From NCBI GenBank assembly GCA_021397845.1, contig CM038046.1, forward strand, positions 68,404,021-68,468,020: a DNA stretch of 64,000 nucleotides. The letters are read 5' to 3'. The stretch's first letter is position 1. Every line of letters starts with the position of its first letter. Positions 43,180 to 54,714 of this stretch are shown here, in pieces. The stretch comes from Areca catechu (taxonomy: Eukaryota > Streptophyta > Magnoliopsida > Arecales > Arecaceae). Under the pieces are notes generated by a model. It was not told the origin of the DNA, ran no database searches, and saw only the letters and a program-made list of their open reading frames with translations. A program made the translations under genes and the position numbers.

Positions 43180-44580
43180 TTGGATCTTGACCACCAAAGA
43201 AATCCATGAGCCGACCCAAAAGGAACACCCTCTAGAAATTGTTGAGGCTCTTAAAGAATTTGAGGATGTCTTCCCTGATGATTTACCTGATCAATTACCA
43301 CCCCTTAGAGACATCCAGCATGCCATAGATCTGTTCCTAGGAGACACTTTATCAAACTTCCTTACTATAGAATGAACCCCAGTGAGCATCAAGAATTATA
43401 AAAACAAGTGGGAGAGTTACTTAGGAAGGGTTTCATTAGGGAGTGCTTGAGTCCATATGCAGTCCCTGTCCTACTGACCTCTAAGAAAGATGGTACATGG
43501 AGGATGTGTGTAAATAGTAGAGCCGTCAATAAAATAACTATGAAGTATAGGTTTCCCATCCCCTGATTGGACAACGTGCTAGATATGATGGCCAGTGCTA
43601 AAGTTTACTCAAAGATAGACCTTAAGAGCAGCTATCATCAGGTTAGGATTAGACCTAGGGATGAGTGGAAGACTGCATTCAAGACTAAGGATGGTCTGTT
43701 TGAGTGGGTTGTGATGCCTTTTGGCCTTTCAAATGCATCAAGTATATTTATGAGGATTATGACCCAAGTCCTGAGAGAATATACTAGAAAATTTGTTGTG
43801 ATCTATTTTGATGATATCTTAATCTATAGCAAGACTATAAAGGACCACCTTAGAAACCTTAGGTTAGTATGTCAGACCCTTAGGGAGAATAACCTCTATG
43901 CCAACTTTAAGAAATGTGAGTTTATGACACATAGGGTTATCTTCCTAGGTTTTGCTGTCACCCCTGAGGGAGTTTCTGCAGATCCTGAAAAGGTTAGGAT
44001 AATTGTTGAGTGGCCTGTACCCACTAGTATCCATGATGTACATAGTTTCTATGGCCTAGCAACCTTTTACAGGAGATTTATTAGGGGTTTTAGTATCGTC
44101 AGTGCACTTATAACTGATTGCATTAGGAAGGGTACATTTGAGTTGACCAAAGCAACTGATAAGGCCTTCCTAGAACTTAAAGATAAGATGACCCATGCAC
44201 TCATCCTTAGATTACTTGACTTCTCTAAGGTGTTTGAGGTCGCTTGCGTTGCCTCGGGAGTAGGAATAGGTAGGGTACTAAGTCAAGAAAATCATCTTGT
44301 GGCCTTCTTTAGTAAAATGCTGAATGAGGCTAAACTTAAGTACTCTACCTATGACAAGGAATTTTATGCGGTAGTCTAGGCCCTTAGATATTAGAGACAT
44401 TACTTACTACCATAGGAATTTATCTTATTTTCTGACCATGAGGCACTCTGGCTCTTAAATTCCGAAAAGAAACTCAACCCATGGCACGGTAAATGGATTG
44501 AGTACATTCAGGCATACATCTTTGTCCTGAAACACCGTGCTAGAATAGATAATAAGGTAGCAGATGCCCTTAGCCGTAGG
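43180..44580 (+). pseudogene. Gypsy F reverse transcriptase-RNase H
   Basis: Linker FPDDLPDQLPPLRDIQHAID (43270), then RT with KIDLKSSYHQVRIRP, WVVMPFGLSNASSIFMRIMT and the catalytic VVIYFDDILIYSK (about 43797), connection and RNase H with FYRRFIRGFSIV, YSTYDKEFYAVV (44340-44379), FSDHEALWLL and DNKVADALSRR (44550-44580). YFDD is intact over a 270-residue open stretch (43567-44379); stops occur before and after (43372, 43566, 44377, 44392). Confidence 0.88.
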
Positions 44581-46092
44581 TCTTTGCTTTTAGGTTCAGT
44601 CAGCTCCCAAGTCATAGGGTTTGATAGATTAAAGGAAGAGTCTGAGGCATGCCCAGACTTTGGTGACATTTACCATACCCTTAGGCTAGGACCATCCAGT
44701 ACCCATAGTGAGTATACCATTCAGGATGGCTACCTATTCCAAAATAATAGACTCTGTATCCCTAGAACTTCTTTTAGAGAATTCTTAATTTGGGAGACCC
44801 ATGCTGGAGGTTTAGCTGGTTACTTTAGTAGGAATAAGACCATTTTAGCAATAGAAGACCTGTTTTATTGATCGGGTTTGGAAAGGCATGTTGCTCAGAT
44901 TATAGCTAGGTGTAGAACTTGTGCTGTTGCAAAACACTGGTCTCTACACACCTTTACTAGTGCCTGATCACCCTTGGTAGGATAGATAGGTTCTCTAAGA
45001 TGGCTCACTTCATCCCATGTTCCCAGACATTTGATGCGTCTAGAGTAGCCAAGATTTTCTTAGATAATGTGGTTAGACTCCATGGCCTACCCAAGACCAA
45101 CATATCTGATAGGGATTTTAGGTTCACTAGTTACTTCTGGAAAACCCTCTAGCACTTGTTAGGGACCAAGCTTAAGTTTTCTACAGCCTACCACCCCTAA
45201 ACAGATGGCCAAACTGAAGTGGTGAACTATAGCCTAGGAAACCTCCTTAGATGCATGGTAGGTGAACACATTGGAAATTGGGACCTATTGTTGCCTAGAG
45301 CAGAGATCGCCTATAATAGCTCAGTAAATAAGACCACGGGCAAGAGTCCTTTTAAGATAGTCCATGGGTATAAGCCTAAACACCCCATTGATCTGATTCC
45401 TTTACCTATTCATGCACGAGTCTCAGAGTCTGCAAAGTCATTCGCATAGCATATTAGAGACTTGCATAAAGACATTAGCCAAAAGATTAACCTAAGGAAT
45501 TAAACATATAAGAAACTAGCTAATTCCCGAAGAAGGGCCAAGGAATTTAATGTAGGGGATTATGTTATGATTAGGCTTGGGCCTGAGCGGTTCCCACCCG
45601 GGACCATTAAGAAGCTTCATGCTCGTGGAGCCAGACCTTTTAAAAGTGATAGAGAGGGTTGGACCAAATGCCTACATGTTAGATTTGCCTTCGGATTTGG
45701 GCATTAGTTCTACCTTCAATATCGCAAACCTGGTTGAGTATAGAAAATCGGTAGGGATACCCAGTGAGGCCTTTGGACCTACTCCTTCCATTGTGAGTGA
45801 CCCTAGCCCAGAGCGTCCCCCAATTATTTTGCCTGAGAGAGGAGAATGGACCAAGCGTATCCTGGATGATCAAGCAATCACAACCCAGGGCCACGGCTAT
45901 CAACGCTACTTGGTCTGATGGCAAGGCTGGCCAGAGTTAGACGATTCATGGATTTTTCGAGATGACTTGCAGCACCTCGACCCAGACCTTCTCGAGAGAT
46001 ATGTGAGCCAGTGTGACCCGGAACTCGAAGGGTCGAGTTCCTCCCATCCCAGGAGAATTGGTGCAGACACTAGAGGCACCATAATAAGATAG
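44581..46092 (+). pseudogene. Gypsy F integrase and chromodomain
   Basis: Zinc-binding region around THAGGLAGYFSRNKT (44800), then a core in which the first catalytic Asp region is deleted (sequence jumps from HTFTSA at about 44950 to DRFSKMAHF). ISDRDFRFTSYFW (second Asp) and TDGQTEVVN (Glu) remain. The C-terminal barrel is at 45560-45740 (LGPERFPPGTIKKLHARGA). The chromodomain has DQAITTQGHGYQRYLV, TGA at 45916-45918, WQGWPELDDSW, and ends SSSSHPRRIGADTRG, the last residues coming from the LTR (stop 46090-46092). Many stops. Confidence 0.85.
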
Positions 46093-47290
46093 AGGCTTTT
46101 CAACCCTCGATGGATTACTTAGTGGTGTTTGAGTCTATTTGTAATAAGAGCTTAGCCTAATTGAGTTGTCATTTTTATTATTTAAGTCCTGTACTAGTCA
46201 GCTCATGTTGAGCTCATTTTTTTTTGAGTCATATACATGTTAGTCCATGTTCAGTGAAGACTCAGTACAAGTGAAGACCAAGCCAGTGCAAGTAAAGATC
46301 AACCCAGCTTGAAGTTATCAAGACCATGGAAGGCCTTGTAGAAGATATCTAATACCCTGGAGCCACATCGAAAGCCTTGGAGCCCTGGACCACAGCTTGA
46401 AGCAAAATGGGCCAGCCAAGGCCCAGGAGAGGAGCTAGGGCACCATCCACCCTATGGTCACCACCCCTTGGTTGGCTACTTAGGGTCACCTCCCATGGCC
46501 AACCAAGGTAAGAGAGGAGAGAGCAATTTGAGGGAAATCAAATCCTAGACCTACCATGTATTCTAGCTAGGGTTTGGGTGGGATTCAAATTCCTAGGAAA
46601 AGTCTATTGTATCCTTACTTGGGGGCCAAGTTAGTGAGTCTATTTAAGATACTTTTTTTTTGAATGAATACAACTGAGCTTTCCATCTGCTGTGTGCTAT
46701 CTGCTGTGTGCTAAGGGGATTCTATGTGAACCCCTCCTCTTCTTCCTTGTGTCCTGCACCCAGTCTCCAGCCACCGTCCACCTCTCCAAGCCCTGGCTGC
46801 CCAACCTCAAACTCTACTTCCCCTTGCTGTTTTAACTTTGTTTTTTTCATCCTTGCTTAGTTTCTTAACACTTGATAAGCTATTTACAGGTCCCTCGACT
46901 TCTACAAATCCAACGACTCCAGCCAGGCAGCGATTGGATCACCGTGTTGAAAGCCACGAATCCGTGGGTCTTCGGCTTGATCATCCAGGCCGCATCCGAG
47001 AGTGAGAGCTATCCCTTCATCTACAATCTTCATCGAGCACATCAACCATTGTCAGGTACACACCCTTTGCTTGCCAGTAGAATTATTGAAGGGGAACTAG
47101 CCCAACCGAGACTTCTCAGCCTCGGCGGTCCTCTTTCTTATTGCTTTTTAGGTTCTACTTTGCATGCTGTAGTTTTTTACTTGCATAAAATTCTCTACTT
47201 AGGTTCTTGGTATGTTCTTCAGGAATTAAATACATCACTTAATCTTTAAGAATTACAAAATAATTATGCATGCATTTTAGTTCCTCATCA
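46059..47290 (+). repeat. Gypsy F 3' LTR
   Basis: 1,232 bp copy of the 5' LTR. A short internal duplication of CTGCTGTGTGCTA (about 46687-46712) and a deletion beside the TATA-like box (46640-46648) distinguish it. The first 34 bases continue the pol frame to a TAG at 46090-46092. Confidence 0.9.
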
Positions 47291-48960
47291 TCAAGGGAGT
47301 CGAAAGTAGTAGTAGCCAATCGAGAGAGGGCATCGGCCTGAGAGTTTTCAATCCATTGTATATGAGATATTTCAAAGAATTCCAGTTGGGTTACTAGAAC
47401 CCATACCTTTTACAAGTACTTGATGATAATTATGTCTCAAGCTTCAAACTCACCTTTCACTTGATTCACCACCAGCTGAGCATCTGAGAAGATCTTGATC
47501 TTCTGAATTCCTAGCTCTTTGGTAATTCTGAGTCCTGCTAAGAGGGCTTCATATTTTGCTTGGTTGTTCAAAGCTTGGAAAGAGAAATAAAGGGCGTACT
47601 CCATAGTTTGTCCTTCAAGGTTGGCTAGTATGAGTCCAGCTCCATAACCAGTAGAACTGGATGCTCCATCCAGATGGAGTATCCAGGTGGACTCCAAGTC
47701 TTCTTTGGCTCTTTTTCCTCCATCGATCATCTGGCGACCGTTTTCATAGCTCTAAGTACACTCGATAAGGAAATCGACTATTACTTGGGCTTTCATGGCC
47801 GATCTGGGTTGAAATGTGGTATCAAATTTGCCTAGCTTGATGGCCCACTTAGCTATCCCTCCTGAAGTGTCGAGATATCAGAGGATGGCCTTCAATGGCT
47901 AATCCATCAAGACCATGATGGAATGGGACTAAAAGCAAGGTTATAGGCATGTCATCATGAAAACCAATGAATATATGAGCTTTTATGCCTTTGGATACCT
48001 CACTTCGGCCTCATGTAGTACTTTGCTAGTTTAGTAGATCAACTTTTGTATGTTGTCAGCTCCTTTTCTTACAAGCACTGAGCTGATGGCCTCATCCGAA
48101 GTAGAGAGATATAGGTAGAGAATTTCACTTTCTTGAGGTTTTAAGAGCAAAGGAGGACTCTTCAAGTATTTCTTCAATTCTTCAAAGGCAAGCTGGCAGT
48201 CATCTGACCATTTGAAGCCACTTCTTTGGTGTAGAGCTTTGAAGAAAGGAAGACATCTTCTGGCCAATCAAAAAATGAATCGGCTCAATGAGGCAATCCT
48301 TCCTGTTAGTTGTTGCACCTCTTTTTTATTAGAGGGATGCCTCATATCTTTGATTGCCTAGATTTTTTTTGGATTGACCTCTATCCCTCATTTGGTGATT
48401 AGGAATCCCAAGAATTTTTTTAATGTTACTCCAAAGGTGCACTTGGTTGGTTCAACTTCATCCGATGATGCCACAGGGCATCAAAGGACTCTTTTAGATC
48501 TCTGATGTGGTTAGTCTTTTGAAGGCTCTTCATGATCATGTCATCGATGTATGCCTTCATATTTCTACCAAGTTATTTTTTGAAGACCTTATTGATCAGC
48601 CTTTGGAAGGTCACTCTGACATTTTTCTAGTTGAATGGCATCACCTTGTAGCAATATAATCTTTTCTCTTTTATGAATGCCATTTTCTCTTCATCTTTAG
48701 GATCCATTCAGAACTGATTATATCTAGAGAAGGCATTTATGAAGCTCAATAATTGGTGTTCAGCAGTGGCATCAACCAGCTGATATATTTTTTGTAGAAA
48801 AAAGATATCTTTTGGACAACCCTTATTGAGGTCAGTATAGTCAATGTAGATCCTCCACTTACCATTGGCTTTCTTCACCATTACCACATTGACTAGCCAG
48901 TCTGGGCAATGGACTTTCCTTATGAATCTAGTGTTGATAAGCTTATTTACCTTTTCATCA
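47291..48960 (-). pseudogene. Tat-like gypsy RT-RNase H-aRNH
   Basis: Third piece of the Tat element. On the minus strand: MVKKANGKWRIYIDYTDLNK (48890), KEKRLYCYKVMPF, and AYIDDMIMKS with the YIDD catalytic box (about 48555-48527), then the RNase H region (48267-48031: FFKALHQRSGFKWSDDCQLA) and a second, plant-archaeal-type RNase H (47730-47437: ILHLDGASSSTGYGAGLIL, NNQAKYEALLAGLRI, SDAQLVVNQVKGEFEA). The additional RNase H after the normal one is diagnostic of the Tat/Ogre group. Numerous stops. Confidence 0.85.
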
Positions 48961-49796
48961 ATTACCTTTTCTCTTTTCGAGACAAAGTTTCTTTTCTTTT
49001 ATCAGACTGGTTTGTAATCAGGGCTGACCTCCATTCAGTGTGTAATGACTCAGTTGGGATCCCAGGAATGTCAATACCTGACCAAGTGAAGACATCAGCG
49101 TTCCTTTGTACAAAGTTGGTTAGCTTCATCTTTGTTTCTTCATCGAGTAGACTCTTGATTTGCATGACTTTTATTGGGTCAACTTCTCTCAGTGGTATAG
49201 ATATGTTTTTTTGACTAGCTCCCCACAATCTTCCATCTGATCTCTTGGGTCTAATTATTCCAGAGTCTTGTGGTTGGCCAACTATCTGTCTTGTATCATC
49301 AGGCACTGTCGTGCAACCCTTTGGTCCCCCCTCATTTTTTCGATCCCATTTCTAGTTAGGAATCATACTAGAAGGTGATATGTTGACACTATGGCATAGA
49401 ACTTGTTCAAAATGGATCATCCCAATATAGCGTTATACGTTGATGGTGTTTGTACAACTATAAAGTTAATGGGGAGTGCTTTTTTAAATGGTTCCATACT
49501 AATGGTTATTGGTAGTATTATTTCTCCTTCTACTCTGACCTGACCTGATTACCTCCAAAGTCGGTTGGAGCTATTGGTGACCTTTGCAACTTATTTTTAG
49601 GTAGATTCATCTTGAGGAAAGCATCGTAGAGTAAGACCTTGGTAGAACTTCAATTATCTACTACAATTCTTCTTATATTGTAGTTGGCTATAATAATCGA
49701 TACCACTACAGGATCATCATGAGGAATCTAGATTCCTTGTAAATCATCATCCGAGAAGCAGATGGTATTGTTGCTTCTATATCTTTTGGGAGTGCC
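48961..49796 (-). pseudogene. Tat-like gypsy protease and linker
   Basis: 49306-48962 reads a linker with IPLREVDPIKVMQIKSLLDE and NADVFTWSGIDIPGIPTE, typical of the protease-RT junction in Tat elements. The protease lies at 49790-49320: RRIVVDN, then a TGA (about 49650) where Gly is expected, then SSTKVLLYDAFLKMNL. The D-N-G-S active-site motif is therefore broken by a stop. Gag should lie beyond 49796 but copia H starts there. Confidence 0.78.
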
Positions 49797-52217
49797 TGTT
49801 GAGAATTGTGTCCAAAAGCCAATCGCCTAGGCTATACTTGGTTGTGCTCAGTATTGTAATTTGTATATGAATGAGTAATTCTTTATTTTGGCAGCTCATC
49901 ACATTATTCATTTCCCTATAACAAACTTTATTTATGTGATGAAGTCCTTAGGACTGCACTGACTTCGATATAGAGAGTATATATCAAGTGGTCTTTTAAA
50001 AGGTTCACAACCAAATGATACATTGTATAGGACAGCAATGTATCAAGTGTAGGTTATTGTGGTTCACATCGTTTGGTTGTCCTCTTGACCAAAGGAGTGT
50101 GGTGACACTGATGTGATCTACAAGTGGGATGTGTGACATCTCATTGAATGTGACTCCATGGAGCTCCTTTCTGCCAAAGGATTGCTCGTGATTGGATATG
50201 AGTATATGTGTCCCTCCAACCTGAGGTCACCATGGTATCTTGCAAGCAACTCCCTGTGCTTTGGTGCCAGACTATCCAGATTTCTAATCCAGTGATGGAA
50301 GGTTTCTGGGTACAGGCAAGTACTTATGGAGCAGTGGTGGGCCAAGATGGAATTGACCTATCCAAGTTCTTTGGATTGAATGTCTCGCAGTGTCTCAATT
50401 TAGCAAACCTCGGCTGGGGTAGTCCTAGAAATGAGTCACTGGACTTGCGAGGTTGAGACATGTTGTGGATTGACTCAGTTAGGGTTGGCAGTCAAACCCT
50501 AGGTCATCTTGAGCATTAGAGGTCAAAGGGATGAATTATACGGTAACCATATGCCAGAGGTTCGATAGATTGCTCTCGCATTTTCGCCCTATCCAGATGT
50601 CGGGACCCATTACTAGATGGTATCTTATGCTGGTACTAGAAGTGTTCTAGTGCTACCATTTAGGTTCGAACCTATGAGGTTACATGCCATAAAGGATTTC
50701 TTCCTGATCCGGGAGCCGATCAACGATTAGGAATCATTTCGATATTAAAGTCAAACGGTTTAATTGAGCACACATTGGATTTTTCTAGTCCACCTAGTCT
50801 GATTTGGATTGACCAGGATTGGTTGGGTCAACTGGGAACTGTTCCTGGTAGACCAGCACTGGACCATTTTCTTTATGATCGGGTTTGGTCAGACCAGGGT
50901 TTTTCATGAATCGATTTTATTCATGGAAGTTTACACAGTGTTTTGGTTCAAACGCTGTTTGTTTCTCCCTCTTCCCTTCTCTCGGCTGCTCTCATTTCCC
51001 AGCATTTTTATCGTGTGATTGGATAAGATCTACATCAAATAGATCATTGCTACTTGGGTTATCAAAGTTTTATCCTAAGTGCCGTGATTTGGTTGGTGTC
51101 TCAAGGTTTATCTCCCGCTCGTTATCTCTTGGTGACTTGGTCTTCATGGTGTCATTCTATTCCATTCCAATGGTTCCCAGATTCACAACCAATCAAGAGG
51201 CTATTCCAAAAGAGTTTGGATTTGATCTCCCTTCTCTCACTTGGTTTTCTTCCCTGCGTTCTTTGGTTTTCTCCGTCTCTGATTTTTGGATTGCTAGCCA
51301 TGTGATAACGAGAGAAAATGTTGAAGGCCATGAGATGTATTAGTTGAGAAGATCAGAGCTCATGGTGATTTACCTCCTTCACAGATTTTCTCTGCATCAG
51401 ATTACTTGGGTGGTTGGCTATTAGAAGAGATAGGAGGGAACTTGGCATGCGAGATTGAAAAAGGCCTTCACGAGTTTGATCGGCCTTCTCTCAGGATGTC
51501 TTCCAAGAGCTACATGGGTTTTCTCAGCATTGTAGATCTTGGTTGGAGGACCAGGCCGTGCGATGGAAGAGATGAAAAAAGAAACAGAGCATGAGAAAGT
51601 GAGGAGCAGAGAGTTTCTTTTGGGATGGTTTTCTGCGTGCTGATTTTGAACTGCATCCTATGTATTCCTTCCTTGGTTTTTTAGATATCCTTTGTGTGCT
51701 CTTCATGGATTTTGGGCAGTCTTGGAGAAGACCGTCGGTGAAGATCTCTTTGGTCTTCCCTGCTCCACTTAGCTATGACCTGTTATTGATTCCTGGAGGA
51801 CTAGCATCCTTCCAGGAGTTGGATCAGTGAGAGCCCATGCATGGATACTCTAGAGGGTGGACACTTGGACACCTCGAGAGATTGCGCCGATCCTCTTCTC
51901 TTCTTGCTGTGTTGTAGATCTGATTTGCTGTTGAAGGAGTTCAACTGGCTGCCTCTGATTTGCTGTTAAAGAAAGCTTTATAAGGTATGTCATTTATTTT
52001 TGTTATCATGCATGCTTAGATCTAGTGTTTATCATGTTGTTTATATTTATTGTGCTTGCCTATACATGCCTTGTATTTGTTATATGCATCATGTTATGTT
52101 AGATCCTGTGCATGAGTAGGCTTTTCCGTATGCATGCTTAAAAAGTTTAATTATGCAATACCTACTTCCTAGTGTAGCATGCCTAAGGTAGGCGTCGGTT
52201 GCATTGGTTTCCTTTCA
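49797..52217 (+). repeat. Copia H 5' LTR
   Basis: 2,421 bp, TGTTGAGAATTG...GTTTCCTTTCA, directly followed by the PBS. The CAAAAGCCAATCGCC word near the start resembles the AAGCCAATATTTG of copia C. The boundary at 49797 is also where Tat protease homology ends. Several open frames (for example 50885-51343) lie in it but have no family features. No confident TATA was picked. Confidence 0.8.
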
Positions 52218-52218
52218 G

Positions 52219-52232
52219 TGGTATCAGAGCCA
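52219..52232 (+). other. Copia H primer-binding site
   Basis: TGGTATCAGAGCCA, complementary to initiator tRNA-Met, one base after the LTR. The region 52233-52910 is AT-rich leader with nothing recognised. Confidence 0.92.
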
Positions 52233-52910
52233 CATGTTCCTGTATAGCATATCATGATTGCATGTATTTGGATCTATATCTAGTTTAGGGATTACTTTTA
52301 GGAACCTAGTTGAGACCTTCACCATGGCCGTGTGTCCAGGTTAATCAGGGTTTAAAATCCCTAAGTTTTTATGGCACGAGGCGGTTCATCTGTGTTGGCC
52401 TTTTCAGAAGGATCCTTAAAGAAAATCTATGAAATTAAAAATGTTTTAATTTTGATACATGATTATACATTGGCATGTCTAAAATGTTTAAGGCTTGCAA
52501 TATTATAAATTAATATGATAAGACTAGATATGCTGCATGAAAGATGTTAAAGGATTTTACATGAATTTAATTAAAAATGTTTTAATTAAATGTTGGCTTA
52601 TAATCTAACAATTATGAATTGAAAGATTAATTAAATGACAAGACAAATTAGGGTTTATGAAACCTAATGTCATTTGAATAAGCCATCTGGGTTAATTGGG
52701 TTAGCTATCTGATTGGATCCGTTTATTGGGTTAGACCTAAGGTTAGTTGAATTGGACTTAAGAGAACTAATCAAATGTTGATTAAGGACCTTCTCTTTAG
52801 TATAAATCTAATAGTTAGATGGGTTAGTCCATTCTTCTAACATGGATCTAATTAGTGGCTCTATGGTAAGCCTGAGTTCTTAGGCTGGTCTAATAGGTCT
52901 GGTAAATCGA

Positions 52911-53047
52911 TTGGTGTCTAGGCAGGTTTGGCAGTTTTGATCATGGTTGCATGAGGCTATCTCTTTCTTGGCCAACTTGGTTGGTGTCTAGGAAAGATGG
53001 TTAATGGCGGATACTCCCCCATGATCTCACCTACCTAGCCAATCCGG
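52911..53047 (+). other. Conserved leader module, copia H
   Basis: TTGGTGTCTAGGCAGG (52911), CTTGGCCAACTTGGTTGG (52968), TGTCTAGGAAAGATGG (52985) and CTCACCTACCTAGCC (53027). The hairpin is CCAAC/GTTGG here and CCAAT/ATTGG in the other elements, a compensated base-pair change. Confidence 0.7.
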
Positions 53048-53338
53048 TCAACCAGAACTGATTAACAGAGCTTATTGATTTGAGTTAACCCATGTCACCC
53101 AAGTTGATCAGCCTGTCTGATCTTTAGGTGCCCATGGACCAACTGGTTGAATTTAATTCAACCCTCCTGAGAATTGATTTGATTAGTGGGAGGTTGATCC
53201 ATATTCTTCTCTCTATTCTTCTGTCACAATTTAATTAAAATCCTCTAAAATTATTAGGTTCTGAAAAAGACTAAGTCAATAAGTTGATGGTGTCTTAGCC
53301 TCCCATTAAGTGGGTTAGTAATGAGTCCTATAGCTTAG

Positions 53339-53657
53339 TGTACATCGGCAGTTCCATAGAACGGTTGTGCATTCGGTTACTAGGATCACTCTCCTGTAGA
53401 TGATGATTCAGTGAAACCTTCTTAACGGTGATCAGGTGGGCCAGCCATAGTCGGGCTCGGTCATTCGTTAGCTGGAAGCATCGGATTTGTCATATTAATG
53501 GTTGGATCTAACCAGAGACCCGTAATAGGAGGCCCCTAGGCCGATTGATGATTTTGTGGGGCAAAATTTAATTACTAAAAGTTACTTAGGGAAGCAATTG
53601 ATTAGAGAACCTATCTTTAGGCGCGTATGGGTGAGCTGGCCATAGTCGAGCTCATAC
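53339..53657 (+). other. Four-hairpin array in copia H leader
   Basis: Four stem-loops centred near 53355, 53446, 53535 and 53641 (steps 91, 89, 106). Outer stems: TGTACA/TGTGCA, TGATC/GGTCA, TAAT/ATTG and GTAT/ATAC. Inner stems: GTTC/GAAC, GGGCC/GGCTC, GGCC/GGCC and GAGCT/AGCTC. Copies 2-4 have a 4-nt purine-rich bulge (AGGT, AGGA, GGGT) on the 5' side. The loops hold CCATAG or CCCTAG. Order, spacing and the distance to the gag ATG (about 180 nt) match the arrays of copia B and C although the loops do not. Confidence 0.6.
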
Positions 53658-53822
53658 ATGGTCTATTGGATTTCAGTACCCACTATGAAATGATGATTTC
53701 ATGAATTGGAGTTAGAGGCTCCCAATCTGAAAAATTAGTGGGAGGGACCTTTAGACTAAAGTCCAAGTCATTTGGTTTAATTGATTAATTTATATACTAA
53801 TTTGGTCTTAATTTTCCTTCAG

Positions 53823-54660
53823 ATGTCTTCAAACCTTTCGCTCTGGTCACTTCTCGATAGCGAGACGTTAAAGGGTCCCAATTTCGATAGCTGGTATCAA
53901 AAATTGAGGATAGTACTGGAGCATGAGCGGATCCTTTATGTGATAACGGATCCAACACCCGAAATTCCTCCTGCCAATGCTCGGAGTTCGGTCAGGGATA
54001 CTTATTTGAAGTGGGTTTCTGATCGGACTACTGTCCGATGCATAATATTGGCAGCAATGAACGACGAGTTCAGTCACAAATTCGAGAAGGCCCAGCCAGA
54101 TAAGATTCTTTAAAGGTTGAAAGAATCTTTTGGCATGCCAATTGATGTGGAGTGGTACAAAGTGTCTTGTGCCATCTATAATGCCAAAATGCATAATGAT
54201 GGTTCAGTCACTGATCATGTATTGTATATGATCGAGATGATCAAACGATTGGGCAAGCTCGGATGTCCCTTGCACGAGCAACTCGGCAAGGATGCGATCC
54301 TGAATTCTCTACCCTCCTCTTATCTTGACTTTCTTGATCATTATAGAATGAATAAGCCTACAGTCAATTACCATGGTTTGATGGGGTTGCTACAAACTTA
54401 CGAGAAGGACCACCAACTGAATAAAGGGGGTGGTGAATTTAGTGGGAGGTTTTAGAGATCGTCATCCCTTTAAGAAAGGGAAGAAGAAAGGTAAGGGAAA
54501 GGTGCAAAGTGCTCCTGGCCCAAGTCAGGCAAAGAAAGTGAAAGCTGATCAAGCTAGTGCAGAGTGCTTCTATTGTAAGAAGCAGGGACACTGGAAGAGA
54601 AACTGTCCTCTTTATCAGGCATCTTTAGACCCGAATTGGCCAAGGAAGGGAAAGCTGTAG
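53823..54660 (+). pseudogene. Copia H gag
   Basis: ATG 53823, MSSNLSLWSLLDSETLKGPN, SWYQKLRIVLEHERILYV: the same gag family as copia C. An in-frame TAA at 54111-54113 interrupts it; the frame continues with GSVTDHVLYMIEMIKRLGKL to about 54440, where a frameshift moves it to the frame holding the basic stretch KKGKKKGKGK and the zinc knuckle CFYCKKQGHWKRNC (about 54568-54609). It ends at 54660 without a protease. Confidence 0.85.
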
Positions 54661-54714
54661 GGTGCTGGACAAGGTATTTATATGATAAAACCTTGTAATT
54701 TCTCTATTTATCAT

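Larger units (their letters stand above)
39079..47290 (+). mobile_element. Gypsy F: full-domain chromodomain element, broken
   Basis: LTRs at 39079-40317 and 46059-47290 (TGGTGC...CATCA), PBS at 40319-40332, and gag, protease, RT, RNase H, integrase and chromodomain in Ty3/gypsy order on the plus strand. The flanking pentamers CTAAG (39074-39078) and TCAAG (47291-47295) match poorly, but Tat pol sequence continues from one side to the other, so it is an insertion. Many stops, plus a deletion in the integrase core, make it inactive. Confidence 0.9.

Noticed and set aside
39074..47295. TSD for gypsy F
   Set aside because: CTAAG and TCAAG agree at only three of five bases; not claimed, though insertion is clear from Tat continuity.
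50885..51343. 152-codon frame with apparent hydrophobic segments in the H LTR
   Set aside because: Inside an LTR with no start context or known domain; looks accidental.
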